In this document: one piece after another, positions 41,761 to 52,136 of the stretch | How the letters are laid out: each line of letters opens with the position of its first letter | How positions within the stretch are numbered: the stretch's first letter is position 1 | Assembly (NCBI GenBank): GCA_030620095.1 | Contig: JAUTXW010005217.1 | Coordinates: 1,178,001 to 1,242,000, forward strand | Origin: Kuschelorhynchus macadamiae | Lineage: Eukaryota > Arthropoda > Insecta > Coleoptera > Curculionidae | DNA: 64,000 bases | Direction of reading: 5' to 3' | Translations under genes and position numbers: made by a program | The notes under the pieces: model-generated | Database searches by the model: none | Told to the model about the DNA's origin: nothing | What the model saw: only the letters and a program-made list of their open reading frames with translations

Positions 41761-42289
41761 AAACACTTTGCAAATTTTTGACACTGACAAGTCCAGGGGG
41801 TCCCGTGATTCTTCGACGTATTATTCTAGCTCAAACGTTAAGTTTTTGTGAGAATTAAGTATTCTGTTCTGGTATCTAGTTAGGGTTTTACCTCTCCCAT
41901 TTTGAAAATTTTGCCGATTGACGGTTACAATTAAAATGAATAGTTGACATCATCGTTTCACAGAATTCTAAACCCGTGCAATCATCATGAGGAAGTTCTT
42001 AAACTAGGATTATTTTTTTAGGGATAGAATTTTTTTAGCATGTAAAAAATAGCCAATTCACGGATATGTGGGATACATCCTGGTCTCAATCAATTTTTCT
42101 TGTGGAAAGATGGGGATTGTCCACCAAACTGACTAACTTCCGAAGCCTTATCAAAACCTGTAGCTGTTTTAGAACGGCCAGATCTTATTGAAATTTTGCA
42201 TATAGAAGACTTTGCTATTGGATTTCGATTAGGATATTTATTATTAAATATTTCACAACTTGTGACATTTTTTTGTATTTATTTATTTA
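41761..42289. other. no gene seen
   Basis: May include the non-coding rest of the mariner relic; no coding frame or repeat structure that I can support. Confidence 0.4.
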
Positions 42290-43880
42290 TAGCTGACCCT
42301 TAATCAGTGACAAACCACTGGTATCAGGGCCTAAAATTTACAATATTAGTTTGCAAAAAATGTGTGATTAGGTATATAGGCAATTATCACAAAGTATTTG
42401 TATGTACAGTCTTTATAATTATTGTCTTATTACACATTTAGTGAACATTTTTACTCTGTATATAAAAATCATGTACTATTTCCTATATCATTTAACTTTT
42501 TAAGTACAGTTTTGTGGCACAACTGCCAAATGTTCCTAGCATTAACAATCCCTTCTGGTATGACATTAAAAGTGTTTATACTTCTATATGGGGGAGAACG
42601 TTGTCCTTTCACTGTTCTACAACACCTATTTTTTAATTTATTTACATATCTAGTATTATAGTTGTGACATGTTTAATTTCCAGGTTTTTTTTATAATATT
42701 ATGTTGGATACAGTAAATAAATTTGGCATCTTTAAATATTTTAATTTTTTTTATATTTAATATGAAAGTATTTTGATATATTTGTTCAGTCATTGTCAAA
42801 TAATCAAATATATATAATACTTTTACTGCTTTGTTTTACAGTCTTTGTAATTTATTTATTAAGTAAATGGGTGCATTTCCCCAACAAGAAATTGGGTATT
42901 TTAAGTGAGGCAATATAAAACAGTAGTAAATAGATTTTCTTATTTTATCATTGAGTAGTTCGGCACACCTTCTTATAGCTCCCACCATTAGAACAATTTT
43001 TTTAATGCCACTGTCTATGTGTGCGCCCCTACTTAGATTGTTTGTCAGAATCAGTCTTAAATATTTGTAGTTGACCACTTCTTTGAGCTTGACCCCATCT
43101 AAAAACACCTCACCTGGCTTATGTTTTTGTTTAATCATCACATAAACTGTTTTACATTACATTTACAGTTAACTTATTGTAGGTCAACCACTTGTATTAC
43201 AGTTCTAAGTCAATCTGCTTTGGTCCCCAAAACCCAGTTTCATTAGAATTGTGCTTAATGAAACCATTATTTCAAATTTGAAGTTGACAAAATTCAGTAC
43301 TTCAGCTAGTATTCAAATTATATATTTCGTGCATTACAATACAGAAGTTTGTTTACATTTTTTTAGGTTTAACTGTAAATTTTCCTGGGAAGTTTATTAA
43401 ATAATAGATCATAATAATTACCTCCATATCTATTGTACGTTAAATGTACAAAATTTTTATTTTAGTGTTATTACGTTTGTTATGAGCACAGATGGCGTTA
43501 TGTAGAGTTTTTTTTTTAAATATCGAGATTGTTTGTTTATAAAAAAAACTGTGGTATGCCACAGACAGTTAAGTTTCCTAGTTTTCGGATTAATTTTATT
43601 TGGTGCAATATATTGTTCACATTATGCATTAAATATTGTTCACATTGTTTGACAAATAAGATCTGACAAGTTGGATTCTTTTAAAATCAACGTTATAATA
43701 TTTAAGTTTATTTAATAGAGGGTTATAGGAAACATAATTGAATGCTTTTGTTAGGTCACACACACATACACAAAACTGTGCCAACAATTTCTTTGCATTC
43801 AGTGCCATTAATTGTTTTGTCAACTAGGTATTTTAATGTATCTGTTGTTGATCTTTTGAGCCTAAAACCAAATTGTATAA
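42290..43880 (-). pseudogene. non-LTR element P relic (RT palm to C-terminus)
   Basis: Minus strand in natural order: FIQFGFRLKRSTTDTL and DLTKAFNYVSYNPLL (motif A, 43880-43640), LTVCGIPQ (motif B core, about 43575), then LTYNKLTVN and EVFLDGVKLKEVVNYKYLRL (thumb, 43189-42913). A decayed C-terminal region reaches a TTATTTATTTATA tail near 42290. Motif C is lost. KIRKSIYYCFILPHLKYPIS indicates a different family from elements A-D. Confidence 0.65.
42913..43189 (-). repeat. direct repeat copy 1 (RT thumb segment of element P)
   Basis: 277 bases, about 93% identical with 43881-44156, same orientation, 968 bases apart. Confidence 0.9.
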
Positions 43881-44156
43881 ATATAAAACAGTAGTAAATA
43901 GATTTTCTTATTTTATCATTGAGTAGTTCTGCACACTTTCTTATAGCTCCCACCATTGGAACAATTTTTTGAATGCCGCTGTCTATATGTGCGCCCCAAC
44001 TTAGATTGTTTGTCAGAATCAGTCTTAAATATTTGTAGTCGACCACTTCTTTGAGCATGACTCCATCTAAAAACACCACACCTGGCTAATGTTTTTGTTT
44101 AATCGTCACATAAACTGTTTTACAGGCATTTACAGTTAACTTATTGTAGGTCAACC
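43881..44156 (-). repeat. direct repeat copy 2 (RT thumb segment, ending element L)
   Basis: 276 bases matching 42913-43189. Here the thumb segment precedes the palm of P in reading direction and directly follows the finger region of L. Confidence 0.9.
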
Positions 44157-44917
44157 TAGAGAAATAGGTCTAAAGTTTAATGGGGATTACTTTTGCAGAT
44201 TTTAGGCAGGCTTGAAATATACACAATGACCATGAGATGTTGATTGCTTCAACCATTGCCAGCAAGGCTGCATCTGGCAAGTTGAGAAAAATCCTAACAG
44301 ACAGCCCTTCCTCGCCTGATGATTTTTTATTTTTGATGGAGTGTAAAGTTTTTTTAAGCTCATCTAGATTCGTTGGTAGAAAGAAGAACGAGTTTTGGAT
44401 GGAAATGTGTGTCATGTACTGAATTGGATCTCTCGAGTTCTCTCCAGCACTCACATTGCCTTTGAGAGTTGTTAATGCGATCTGAATAAAATGTCCTCTT
44501 TACCAATCTGATCAAATGTTGATACAAGGAGTGGTAGGTGCTAAAATATTGGTGAAACCATGGACAGTCCGTATACTTTCTTATTGTATGGAGTGAATGT
44601 AGATTTTTGGATGAGGTTTTAAGACCCTTTGTGAGCCAAGAACGCTTCGGCACAGTCCTTGGTCTCAATTTAACTACTGGAAAAACAACATTAAATAGGT
44701 GCATCACTTTGTCATACAGGGCTGATAGCGAATCTGGCAATTTAGGCAGATCCCCCCAATTAGTTGAATCACCCAGGTCACGAAACCTATTAAAATTTCT
44801 GCTGCTAAATATTCGTCCACAACGTGGCATGAGACTTAATACGCTCCTTATTTTCTAAAATCTTACAAATAATGGCCTCGTGGTCTGACAAAGCAGCATT
44901 CTCAACAGTATGAATAT

Positions 44918-45945
44918 ATGAATGAATATGAATGAATGAATGAATATATATTACGTGCATTAACTATAATACAGTTTTACACTTGTCAAAACGGTATAAT
45001 ATAAAATAATATAAAATTTAAGCTAATCTAATAATAAAGTTTAAGTAACAAATGAAACACGATAAAATAATAGGTATAAGCGCAAGTTATAGAGTGTCAC
45101 AATTATATAAAAGAAGAGAAAAAAAAAACAACAACAGAATCAGAGAATCTAGTACATACTATAAAAACTATCGACAACAAACAAACAGAAAATTTAAAAA
45201 ATAACAAAAGGAAATTAGATGTTTAGGGGTGTGGTTTCATATTCTTCAATGTTATAAAAGGCTTTTTTAATCAGCTCATTTTTTATTAGGGCTTTGAATT
45301 TCTTTTCACTGGCAGCCTTAGTATCTGGTCTTAGCTTGTTGTAAAGATTAACAGGCAGAGAATTGTTAATACTTCTTTGGAGTCTAAGCATTGGAGGCCT
45401 TAATAGGCACGCATTTCTTGTACTGTATTCATGTACATCTGAGTTGTATTCCAGGTTACTTTTATTTTTATGAATTTCCAACAAACATTGAAAAATGTAG
45501 AGCGAAGGGACAGTCATGATGTTGTACCTGACAAATAGCGGCCTACAGTGCTCTCGGAAAGCGACGTTGGCTATAATTCTGACAGCCTTTTTTTGAAAGC
45601 GAAAAATGCGAATTGCATGTCTTGATTTACCCCACAAAATTATACCATATGAAATGTGGGAATGAATAATGGCAAAGTAAGCATTCAGTATGCTATCTTT
45701 GTTAAGGAAATTTTTGAGCCTTCGTAAGAGGAAAATGTTCTTTGAGAGTTGTCGACATAACTGGCTTACATGGACACTCCAGGTAAGCCCATCATCAATG
45801 GTTATTCTAAAAGTTTGACGCTCTGAGTGGAGTTTATCCTAGGATTACTTGAGATGAAAATTCTTTGTGTTTTTTGCTGATTCATAAGGGTGTTCTGATC
45901 AAACCACTTTTTTGCGCTCGATTCTAATCCAGTAAAACTTAGATG
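44918..45945 (-). pseudogene. CR1-like element Q, 5'-truncated, inserted in L
   Basis: Minus strand: KWFDQNTLMNQQKTQ region, TIDDGLTWSVHVSQL, then the open frame 45215-45637 with SRHAIRIFRFQKKAVRIIA and AFYNIEEYETTPLNI. Ends in an (ATTC)n-like tail at about 44917-44955. The endonuclease of L lies on both sides, which places Q as the later arrival. Confidence 0.75.
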
Positions 45946-46350
45946 AGTACAACTATCATATTGGTAGGGAGGTTAGAACAAATATAGTAAATGGTATTGG
46001 ATGAATATTGAGTAATGCGTGTTGGCGAATCCACATGCATCAACAAATTAAAGGATCTAAACAAATTACACAAGCGAAGAGGAGAAACGGAGTTTTGTTC
46101 ATCATAATTAATATTAAAGTCTCCCGTTAGTATAATACTTGCAGAGCAGGGAACCTCAGTCAGTAGGCTATCCAAACCGACAAGAAAACATTCAAGTCAG
46201 ATTTTGGGGATCGATAAATACAAATAACATATAAGTTCTTGCGCTTGGAGTAAATGACAGAGAATTTTTTTTCGGTTTTGTGAGTGTGATTATTTACTAA
46301 GGTTCTTTCTGTTTGTAGGTCTGATGATGCTCGAAAGGGCGTGTCATGTT

Positions 46351-46820
46351 AATAATTATAATTTGTAATATGGACAATTTCTTCCATTTATTTATAACAT
46401 GTTCCACGATAGACCTCAGTAACTTTGAGGTTGAGATTATAACAGCTAAAACTATTTTTATATAGTAGTTATACTATTTCGGTAAACAAATATTAATAAT
46501 TTTAAAAAAATGGTGTTTTACTAAAAAGCCGTTGAATTTAGAAATTAAATATATCTTAGAAAACATCTTTAGAATAAATACAGGATTTAAAAAATAAAAG
46601 TTCTTATCAATTACTGAAAAACGATAAACTTGGCAATGTTGTAAATGTCATGGATGGTTCAAATTTAATTAAAATTGGATGAGGGATTCTCGATATTATT
46701 TAATAACTCTGTGCCGAACTAAACTGGGGATGCTTTACTTTCTTTGATAAAATCTCAAAAAAGGGCCAATGCTCAAATATATATAATTAATAAATCTAAA
46801 AATTGTTTTTTTTCTTTCAG
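46351..46820. other. intronic AT-rich sequence, no gene seen
   Basis: End of zinc-finger intron 3. Polypyrimidine tract and TTTCAG acceptor at its right edge; no other signal. Confidence 0.5.
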
Positions 46821-47102
46821 TTGTAAATTGTGTGGCAAACGCTTCAACACCTTGTCGAACCTGCGTACGCATCTAAAGTGCGTGCACACTTCAGGAGGCA
46901 CATCGATCTCAAGGAGCACGCCTGCCTTATCTGTGATGTCACCTTTATCTCGAAATATGACTTGAAAAGACACACCTACTTCCATACCAAAGACAGAGCG
47001 CACAATTGCAAGCACTATCACAACAAGAGTTACAAGAACGCCAAAGATCTGAGAGAGCATGTCGAGAAATGTCACTTTAATGTCCTTGTTAATGAGGGAT
47101 AA
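46821..47102 (+). pseudogene. zinc-finger gene exon 4 (last fingers and stop)
   Basis: CKLCGKRFNTLSNLRTHL in one frame, a frameshift near 46880, then ACLICDVTFISKYDLKRHTY and SYKNAKDLREHVEKCH in another, ending TAA at 47100-47102. Three C2H2 units, the last with an atypical first Cys pair (NCKHYH). Confidence 0.75.
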
Positions 47103-47431
47103 AAAAGAGAAAGTAATTGTGTTAATTTTCTGTGTTTTATTTCTTCTTGTTATGGAAACACTGCTTCTGAACCATCTGGAAATAACTAGTATTTATTAAA
47201 GCTATTTGTGCAACCCTGCATGTGAGACATAATTTACGAGATTTTTTTAATCCTTGTATAAGAGCAAAATCACAATCAGGGTTCAAAAGAATTATCAATC
47301 AGTGCCAGATTTTTTTATACAGGTTGCACGCGACTGCACCGTTGTCAAGAAAACAATAGAGAAGACTATAGGGAATAGGCCCTCTGTCTTTATTTAATGC
47401 TTTCTTACCACATTTAACTATTTCTATACTC

Positions 47432-48400
47432 TTAAATCAACTTACGATTATTTATTCCTATTTGGTGATTGTTTTCCAAAGCATGTTGGGCAACGCTTGA
47501 CTTTTCTGTTCTTCCGTATCTTAAATGTGCCATGTGTTCTTTAATATGAATGTTTATGGAGCGTTTAGTTTGCCCAACATATTTTAGATCGCAGTCATTG
47601 CAGCTAATTTCATAGATGCCACTCCTCTCCCTCAAGTCGACTTTGTCTTTGGGGTTTCCAAGGAGATTTTTCAAACTGTTCTCCGTTTTGTAGGCTACTC
47701 TAAAACCTACGTTTTTAAATATTTTTTCTAGACCTCTCGTATATCTGGGATCATATGGGATTACTATGAATTTATTGGAAGCCTCAGGTATTTGAAGAGT
47801 AGTGGCATCTTTTAACATTTTCTTATGCTTATGTCTATTTACTAATTTATGTACAAAATTATCATTATATCCATTAGTTTTAGCTATATTTTTAATCCGA
47901 TTCATTTCATTGTTAAAACGTTTTATAGAAAATCGACTAACCTGTGAGTTAAGAAGTGGAATACTGCCATTTTGTGTTGACGGCAATGAAATGAGTCGGA
48001 TGTTATATTCCTATCAGTATTAGTAAATTTCCTATAAATATCAAATTCTAATTTATCGTTATTTATAATAACTAAGGTGTCGAGAAAAAGTAATTGCCCA
48101 TTGTTCTCCTTTTCGTACGTAAAATTAATAGAAGGATATTTATTGTTTAATGTTTCTAAGAAAGTGTCCAAATTTTCTGTTTTAGTATCAAAAATAGCAA
48201 ATATATCGTCTACGTGTCTATACCACACCCTTGGGAAATACTTGAGTTCTTTTTTGAATTGGGTTTCTAATCTGCCCATAAACAAATTTGCAAGGATCGG
48301 AGATAAGCAATTGTCCATCGCAGTTCCCTCAAGTTGTTTATAATATTTATTGTTGAACTGAAAAAAATTTTGATTCATACATAATTTTGTGAGAAGTAAA
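47432..48400 (-). pseudogene. PLE 2 reverse transcriptase and GIY-YIG endonuclease
   Basis: RT part (47923-48400): YYKQLEGTAMDNCLSPILAN with RT motif B-like pattern, and YRHVDDIFAIFDTKTENL with the DD catalytic pair, then LDTLVI and KFTNTDRNITSDSFH. One frameshift near 47935. The second frame (47432-47986) has the connector FNNEMNRIKNIAKTNGYN, then GIYEISCNDCDLKYVGQTK (GIY and YVG strands) and SSVAQHALENNHQIG. This is the best-preserved PLE coding region in the window. In living relatives it makes both the reverse transcriptase and the target-cutting nuclease. Confidence 0.88.
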
Positions 48401-48409
48401 TATTCATCA

Positions 48410-49568
48410 ATACAAACAAATACAAATACGTTTATTTCTATGAAAATCACATGACATGACATTAGAAAAGTTAAACCAAAGTAAATATATAAGTACATAA
48501 GGGAACATTAACAATGTAAATAAAGACGAAACTGTCAATATAGTACAAACCAGAAAAGAAAAAATAAAAAAAAAAATACAACAATAATATTAATAATAAA
48601 TATATGCATATATGGATTATTTTAACTGAAAAACTCGTTTAAATTGTAGCACACACTGTTGAGTAAGAGGTTTTTCAAATTTTTTCTAATAGTCGTCACA
48701 TTTTTTATTGCTTTTATGTCCGTTGGTAGGTTATTGTATATATCTTTACACAAGCATAATGTGGAGATTTTTCATAGTGGGAAGTTCTATGTTTTGGGAT
48801 CAGAAGAGATGAGGCATTTCGTGTTGGGTAATCATGAACATTGTCATTTTTTATAAATTTCTTGTTCTTAACTACATATAATGCACATTTCAGTATATAT
48901 ATTGAGGTAACAGTTAGGATCTTGAATTTCTTAAAGGACTCTTTGCAGGTCTCTAGAGGCCCCAGTCCAAACATCAAACGCATAATTCTTTTTTGGGATA
49001 CAAAAACTCTGTTAATGTTTGTGCTCTGTCTCCACAAAAGTATGTTATATGACAAGTAGTGGTAAGCCATTGCATAGTATATAGTAAGTAGTGTTTTCGT
49101 TGGGACTGTTTGTTTCATTTTTAATAGAGCATAGTATGCCTTGCTGAGCCCAGAGCAAACATGGTTTATTTGGTGATCCCACTTGGTTTTTTCATCAACG
49201 TATGTACCCAGAAATTTTGTCCATTTAGCAGCTCCCTCAATGTTGGCTCTTTCATTGTTTTTGTAGAAATGAATTTTCACTGTTTTTTCCTTATTAAGTA
49301 TGAGCCGGTTTTTTGTACACCATTGGTTCATTTTATCACATATTGTGGAAATGTCTTGTAAAAGTGAATCTTCATTTTTAGCTGATATCCCCACAGACGT
49401 ATCATCAGCAAACTTAATTGTTTTTCCTGGAAGTGACAAATCATTAATGAAAAGGAGAAATACTAAAGGTGCCAAGATCGAACCCTGAGTCGCTCCTATA
49501 CCGATATTATGCTGGTCAGAATTGCATCCATTCACGCTCACCACAATCTTTCTATTTTCTAGGAAACT
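48410..49568 (-). mobile_element. CR1-like non-LTR element T inserted in PLE 2
   Basis: 5'-truncated at the RT (FLENRKIVVSVNG near 49560) with its 3' end near 48410 in the PLE RT frame. PLE 2 coding sequence continues on both sides (ending LEINNL and resuming LLLTKLCMNQNF). 3' UTR contains AATACGTTTATTT. Confidence 0.8.
48630..49544 (-). pseudogene. element T ORF2: RT motif B to C-terminus
   Basis: Open frame 48714-49544 with GIGATQGSILAPLVFLLFIN (motif B, ATQGS instead of VPQGS), TIKFADDTSVGI (motif C), WCTKNRLILNKEKTVKI, GTYVDEKTKWDHQIN and AMAYHYLSYNILLWRQS. The last codons (to about 48630, CYNLNEFF) are in another frame. The ATQGS change is unusual. Confidence 0.85.
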
Positions 49569-49715
49569 TCTTTCTTCAAATTATTGATTTCAAGTAGTAC
49601 CTTTAGGTACTCTAAAGCTAGTTGTATGGGTACACTAGGAAACAATGAGCTTACATCAAAAGATATTAAAATTTCACCTTCTTTAAAGTGAACATTATTA
49701 ATTTTTTGTGTAAAC

Positions 49716-50420
49716 ACAAAATGGCAACATTCCATTTCTCAACTCAAAGGTTAGTCAATTTTCCTTTAAGTAAAAAATGTTTTAACAATAAAATGAATCG
49801 GATTAAAAATATAGCTAAAACTAATGGATATAATAATAATTTTGTTCATAAATTAGTAAATAGACATAAGCATAAGAAAATGTTAAAAGATGCCACTACT
49901 CTTCAAGCACCAGGTTTAGAAGAAGTATTTAAAAACGTAGGTTTTAGAGTAGCCTACAAAACGGAGAACAGTTTGAAAAATCTCCTTGGAAACCCTAAAG
50001 ACAATGTCGACTTGAAGGAGAGGAGTGGCATCTATGAAATTAGCTGTAATGACTGTGATCTAAAATATGTTGGGCAAACTAAACGCTCCATAAACATTCG
50101 TTTTAAAGAACACATGGCATATTTAAGATACGGAAGAACAGAAATGTCAAGCGTTGCCCAACATGCTTTGGAAAACAATCACCGAATAGGAATAAATAAT
50201 CTTAAGTTGATCCCTCTATTGTTGGTTAAAAATGTATCTAATAATAGATTATTGGATGCATTTGAGAGTATAGAAATAGTTAAATGTGGTAAGAAAGCAC
50301 TAAATAAAGACAGGGCCTATTCGCTACAGTCCCTAGTCTCAGTCAGGATAAGTTACTTTAGTTTAGATCATCTGCTGATGATACTAACTTGGTTAGCGAA
50401 ACGCGCGTCTAGAACGTGTG
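49716..50420 (+). pseudogene. Penelope-like element 3, connector and GIY-YIG endonuclease
   Basis: Plus-strand open frame from about 49720: MATFHFSTQRLVNFPL, connector NKMNRIKNIAKTNGYN, GIYEISCNDCDLKYVGQTK, FKEHMAYLRYGRTEMSS and CGKKALNKDR. Compared with PLE 2 it lacks the RT and about 18 residues after LQAP. The open frame runs on into the 3' UTR with a ribozyme-like motif. It faces PLE 2 head to head. Confidence 0.85.
50372..50416 (+). ncRNA. hammerhead-ribozyme-like motif at the 3' end of PLE 3
   Basis: In order: TCTG, core CTGATGA (50376-50382), hairpin CTAAC-TTG-GTTAG (50385-50397), C, core GAAAC (50399-50403), GCGC, GTC (50408-50410), TAGA. TCTG pairs with TAGA as stem I (one G-T pair), CTAAC/GTTAG is stem II, AC/GT is a minimal stem III, and cleavage would follow GTC. 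Hammerhead motifs with very short stem III are known in Penelope-like elements. Two extra bases (TA) between core and stem II make activity uncertain. Confidence 0.65.
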
Positions 50421-50454
50421 GTTAGAACTCTTGTATTTTCATCTATCTTCCACC

Positions 50455-51645
50455 ACAGGTTCCAGTGTTAGGACTTCAAATTTTAGTCAAAAATTAAGTG
50501 TCATATGGGGATTCAAAATTTAAATTCAAAATAAGCTTTATTATCAAAAAACTACAGAAAGTTTTATCGACAAAGCATGAGTTATATATAAGTTAAAATC
50601 TGTAAAAACACTTGAATCTTGTAAAAATACAGTATCAAAACTATTGGCTAAAAAAGAAATACAACGTATACAATATTTGAGACAAACAATTCAGTATATA
50701 AGTCATAGATTAAAGTAAAAATACAAATATCAGTAAAACTCAGGATGGTAAAACAAAATGGCGGCCTAGGAAATGTTAAAAAAATCTACTTAAAAACTAC
50801 TAAACCAATTTAAGTCAAATTTTGCACAAAAATCAAGTATTATGTAGGACTCCACTGCTAAAATTTTGGTAATTGTGGTATAGAGATCGACTAGTAAACC
50901 TAGGGTACTAATTTAAGATGGAACAAATAAAATATTTTGTAACTGGAAAAAAAATACGCTTTCATGTTTTACATATTTTCAGGTTTATAGCATCCTTAGC
51001 TGCCAAAAAATCCCGTCGGTTCGCCTGTCTGTTTGTCAGTTCGCGGCATAACTTAAAAACTACTCATCAAAGTGACTTTAAATTTTAATAAAAAATTAAG
51101 GGCCATATGGGGATGACCTGATAATATTTTGGTAAAAATCCAATATGCCCGAAGAAGTTGGCGCTTAGTGAAACGTTAAAAAAAATTATTACTAGAGGCT
51201 AATCCTCAAATTTTGTTCAAAAATCAATCGTTACATAGAAATGAACTAGTAACATTTTGGTATGAATATAAAACAAAATGGCAACCTAATAAAATATTTA
51301 AAAAATCGAAAAAAAAACTAATTATTAGATTACTTTAAAATTTTGTGCAAACATTAAATGTAATATAGAGAGGCACGTAACCAGAGGGGGGTCCTTGGGG
51401 TCTGAACCCTCCCCCGAAACTTTGAAATTAATTTCTGGCTAGGACCCCCCCCCCACCGAACTGAATTTCTGGCTACGTGCCTGGATATAGACATAAACTG
51501 GTAAAGTTGTGGTACGAATTCAAGATGGCAAAACAAAATAGCAGGAAAATATTTTTTTTAAATCAACGTTAACAAACTCTTATCAATTGACGTAATTTTG
51601 CGGAAAAAATAAATGTGAAATGGATATAAACTGGTACGAATTCAA
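50455..51645 (+). repeat. dispersed AT-rich repeat family, block 1
   Basis: Several degenerate units with shared phrases: TTAAAAACTACT, CAAAAATTAAGGGCCATAT, ACATTTTGGTA, ATCCAATATGGC, CAAAATGGCGGCC and CTGTTTGTCAGTTCGCGGC. The same phrases return in the same orientation at about 56650-56720, 59810-59994 and 62359-62800. No coding frame. Nature unknown. Confidence 0.65.
51371..51482. mobile_element. 112-base hairpin / MITE-like element
   Basis: Begins AGGCACGTAACCAGA and ends TCTGGCTACGTGCCT, imperfect inverted ends of 15 bases. Inside them GGGGGGTCCTT faces AGGACCCCCCCCC, so the whole can fold back. ATATAG lies near both borders. G/C-runs are foreign to the surrounding AT-rich repeat. Confidence 0.6.
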
Positions 51646-51648
51646 TTC

Positions 51649-51904
51649 AAAGGAAGGAAAACTTAAACAAAAAACGCTCAAAACACTTTTTATAAAATGA
51701 GAGGGAACAAATAAAAGCGTATTATTCGACCCTTATCTGTAACCCCTTGGGCAGGGTGAGATACACCCCTAAAATCTTAAATAGAAAGGGGGGTCGAGTG
51801 AATCATCATCTTAAAGCTCTTGAAAAATGCTTTTCAATGATACCATAGAAAGCAACTTTTCGTGAAATTCTTCTGTATTTATTAAAAGAAACAATAAATA
51901 AAAC
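51649..51904 (+). repeat. left long terminal inverted repeat of transposon V
   Basis: Matches the reverse complement of about 56225-56482 with roughly 90% identity. Includes CCCTTATCTGTAACCCCTTG and AAAGGGGGGTCGAGTG. Confidence 0.88.
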
Positions 51905-52136
51905 CACTGTTTTGAACATTTTTATTTAAGTAAATGTCCAAAATGATTAGTATCGATATCCTGGCATGTCTCTTAAGAATTCTAAACATTTTAAGCCTGG
52001 TATTTTATTTGTTTATGAATATTCGCATTTTATTATCACAATATTTACTTTAAAAGTAACTTGTACTATTAGTATTGATATTTTAACAGTTGACTTTTGG
52101 TTCAGTTTAAACCAAAAGCAGCACTTATCTTAAATA

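Larger units (their letters stand above)
43881..46350 (-). pseudogene. non-LTR element L relic (endonuclease, linker, fingers, thumb), split by Q
   Basis: Minus strand in order: endonuclease pieces LYVICIYRSPKSDLNVF and ILTGDFNINYDEQN (46330-45946). After relic Q comes ENAALSDHEAIICKIL (SDH motif, about 44925-44880). Then linker FPVVKLRPRTVPKRSWLTKG, fingers KKTLHSIKNKKSSG and SVRIFLNLPDAALLAMV up to AKVIPI (44170). Next is directly the thumb repeat, the palm being deleted. Many frameshifts. It appears to be from the same family as P. Confidence 0.65.
29405..47102 (+). pseudogene. decayed ZAD/C2H2 zinc-finger gene, four exons seen
   Basis: Exon pieces at about 29405-29514, 29761-30216, 41037-41294 and 46821-47102 join in phase and keep GT/AG sites. 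Exons 1-2 carry a ZAD-like module (IFHKLQTVASF, then FIVCKTCKNLLENPYHYKS), the insect zinc-binding dimer domain. Exons 2-4 code for C2H2 fingers (FKCKICSKNF, YKCEICHKRI, CKLCGKRFNTLSNLRTHL, ACLICDVTFISKYDLKRH). Such proteins are nuclear DNA-binding regulators. Lesions are a frameshift and TAA in exon 2 near 29836, TGA near 29987, TGA plus frameshift in exon 3 near 41085, TAA near 41227, and a frameshift in exon 4 near 46880. Introns hold 10.8 kb and 5.5 kb of mobile DNA. Confidence 0.7.
47320..49715 (-). mobile_element. Penelope-like element 2, split by element T, head to head with PLE 3
   Basis: Minus strand: RT motif A region LISFDVSSLFPSVPIQLA (49569-49690), interrupted by T (48410-49568). 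Then come the rest of RT and the connector (47930-48395) and the GIY-YIG endonuclease (47432-47700). The 3' end is near 47320, without hammerhead motif. At 49715 the sequence passes into a plus-strand PLE. Such inverted or tandem partial copies are typical of Penelope-like insertions. Confidence 0.85.

Noticed and set aside
46773..47075. Minus-strand open frame of 100 codons
   Set aside because: Antisense of zinc-finger exon 4.
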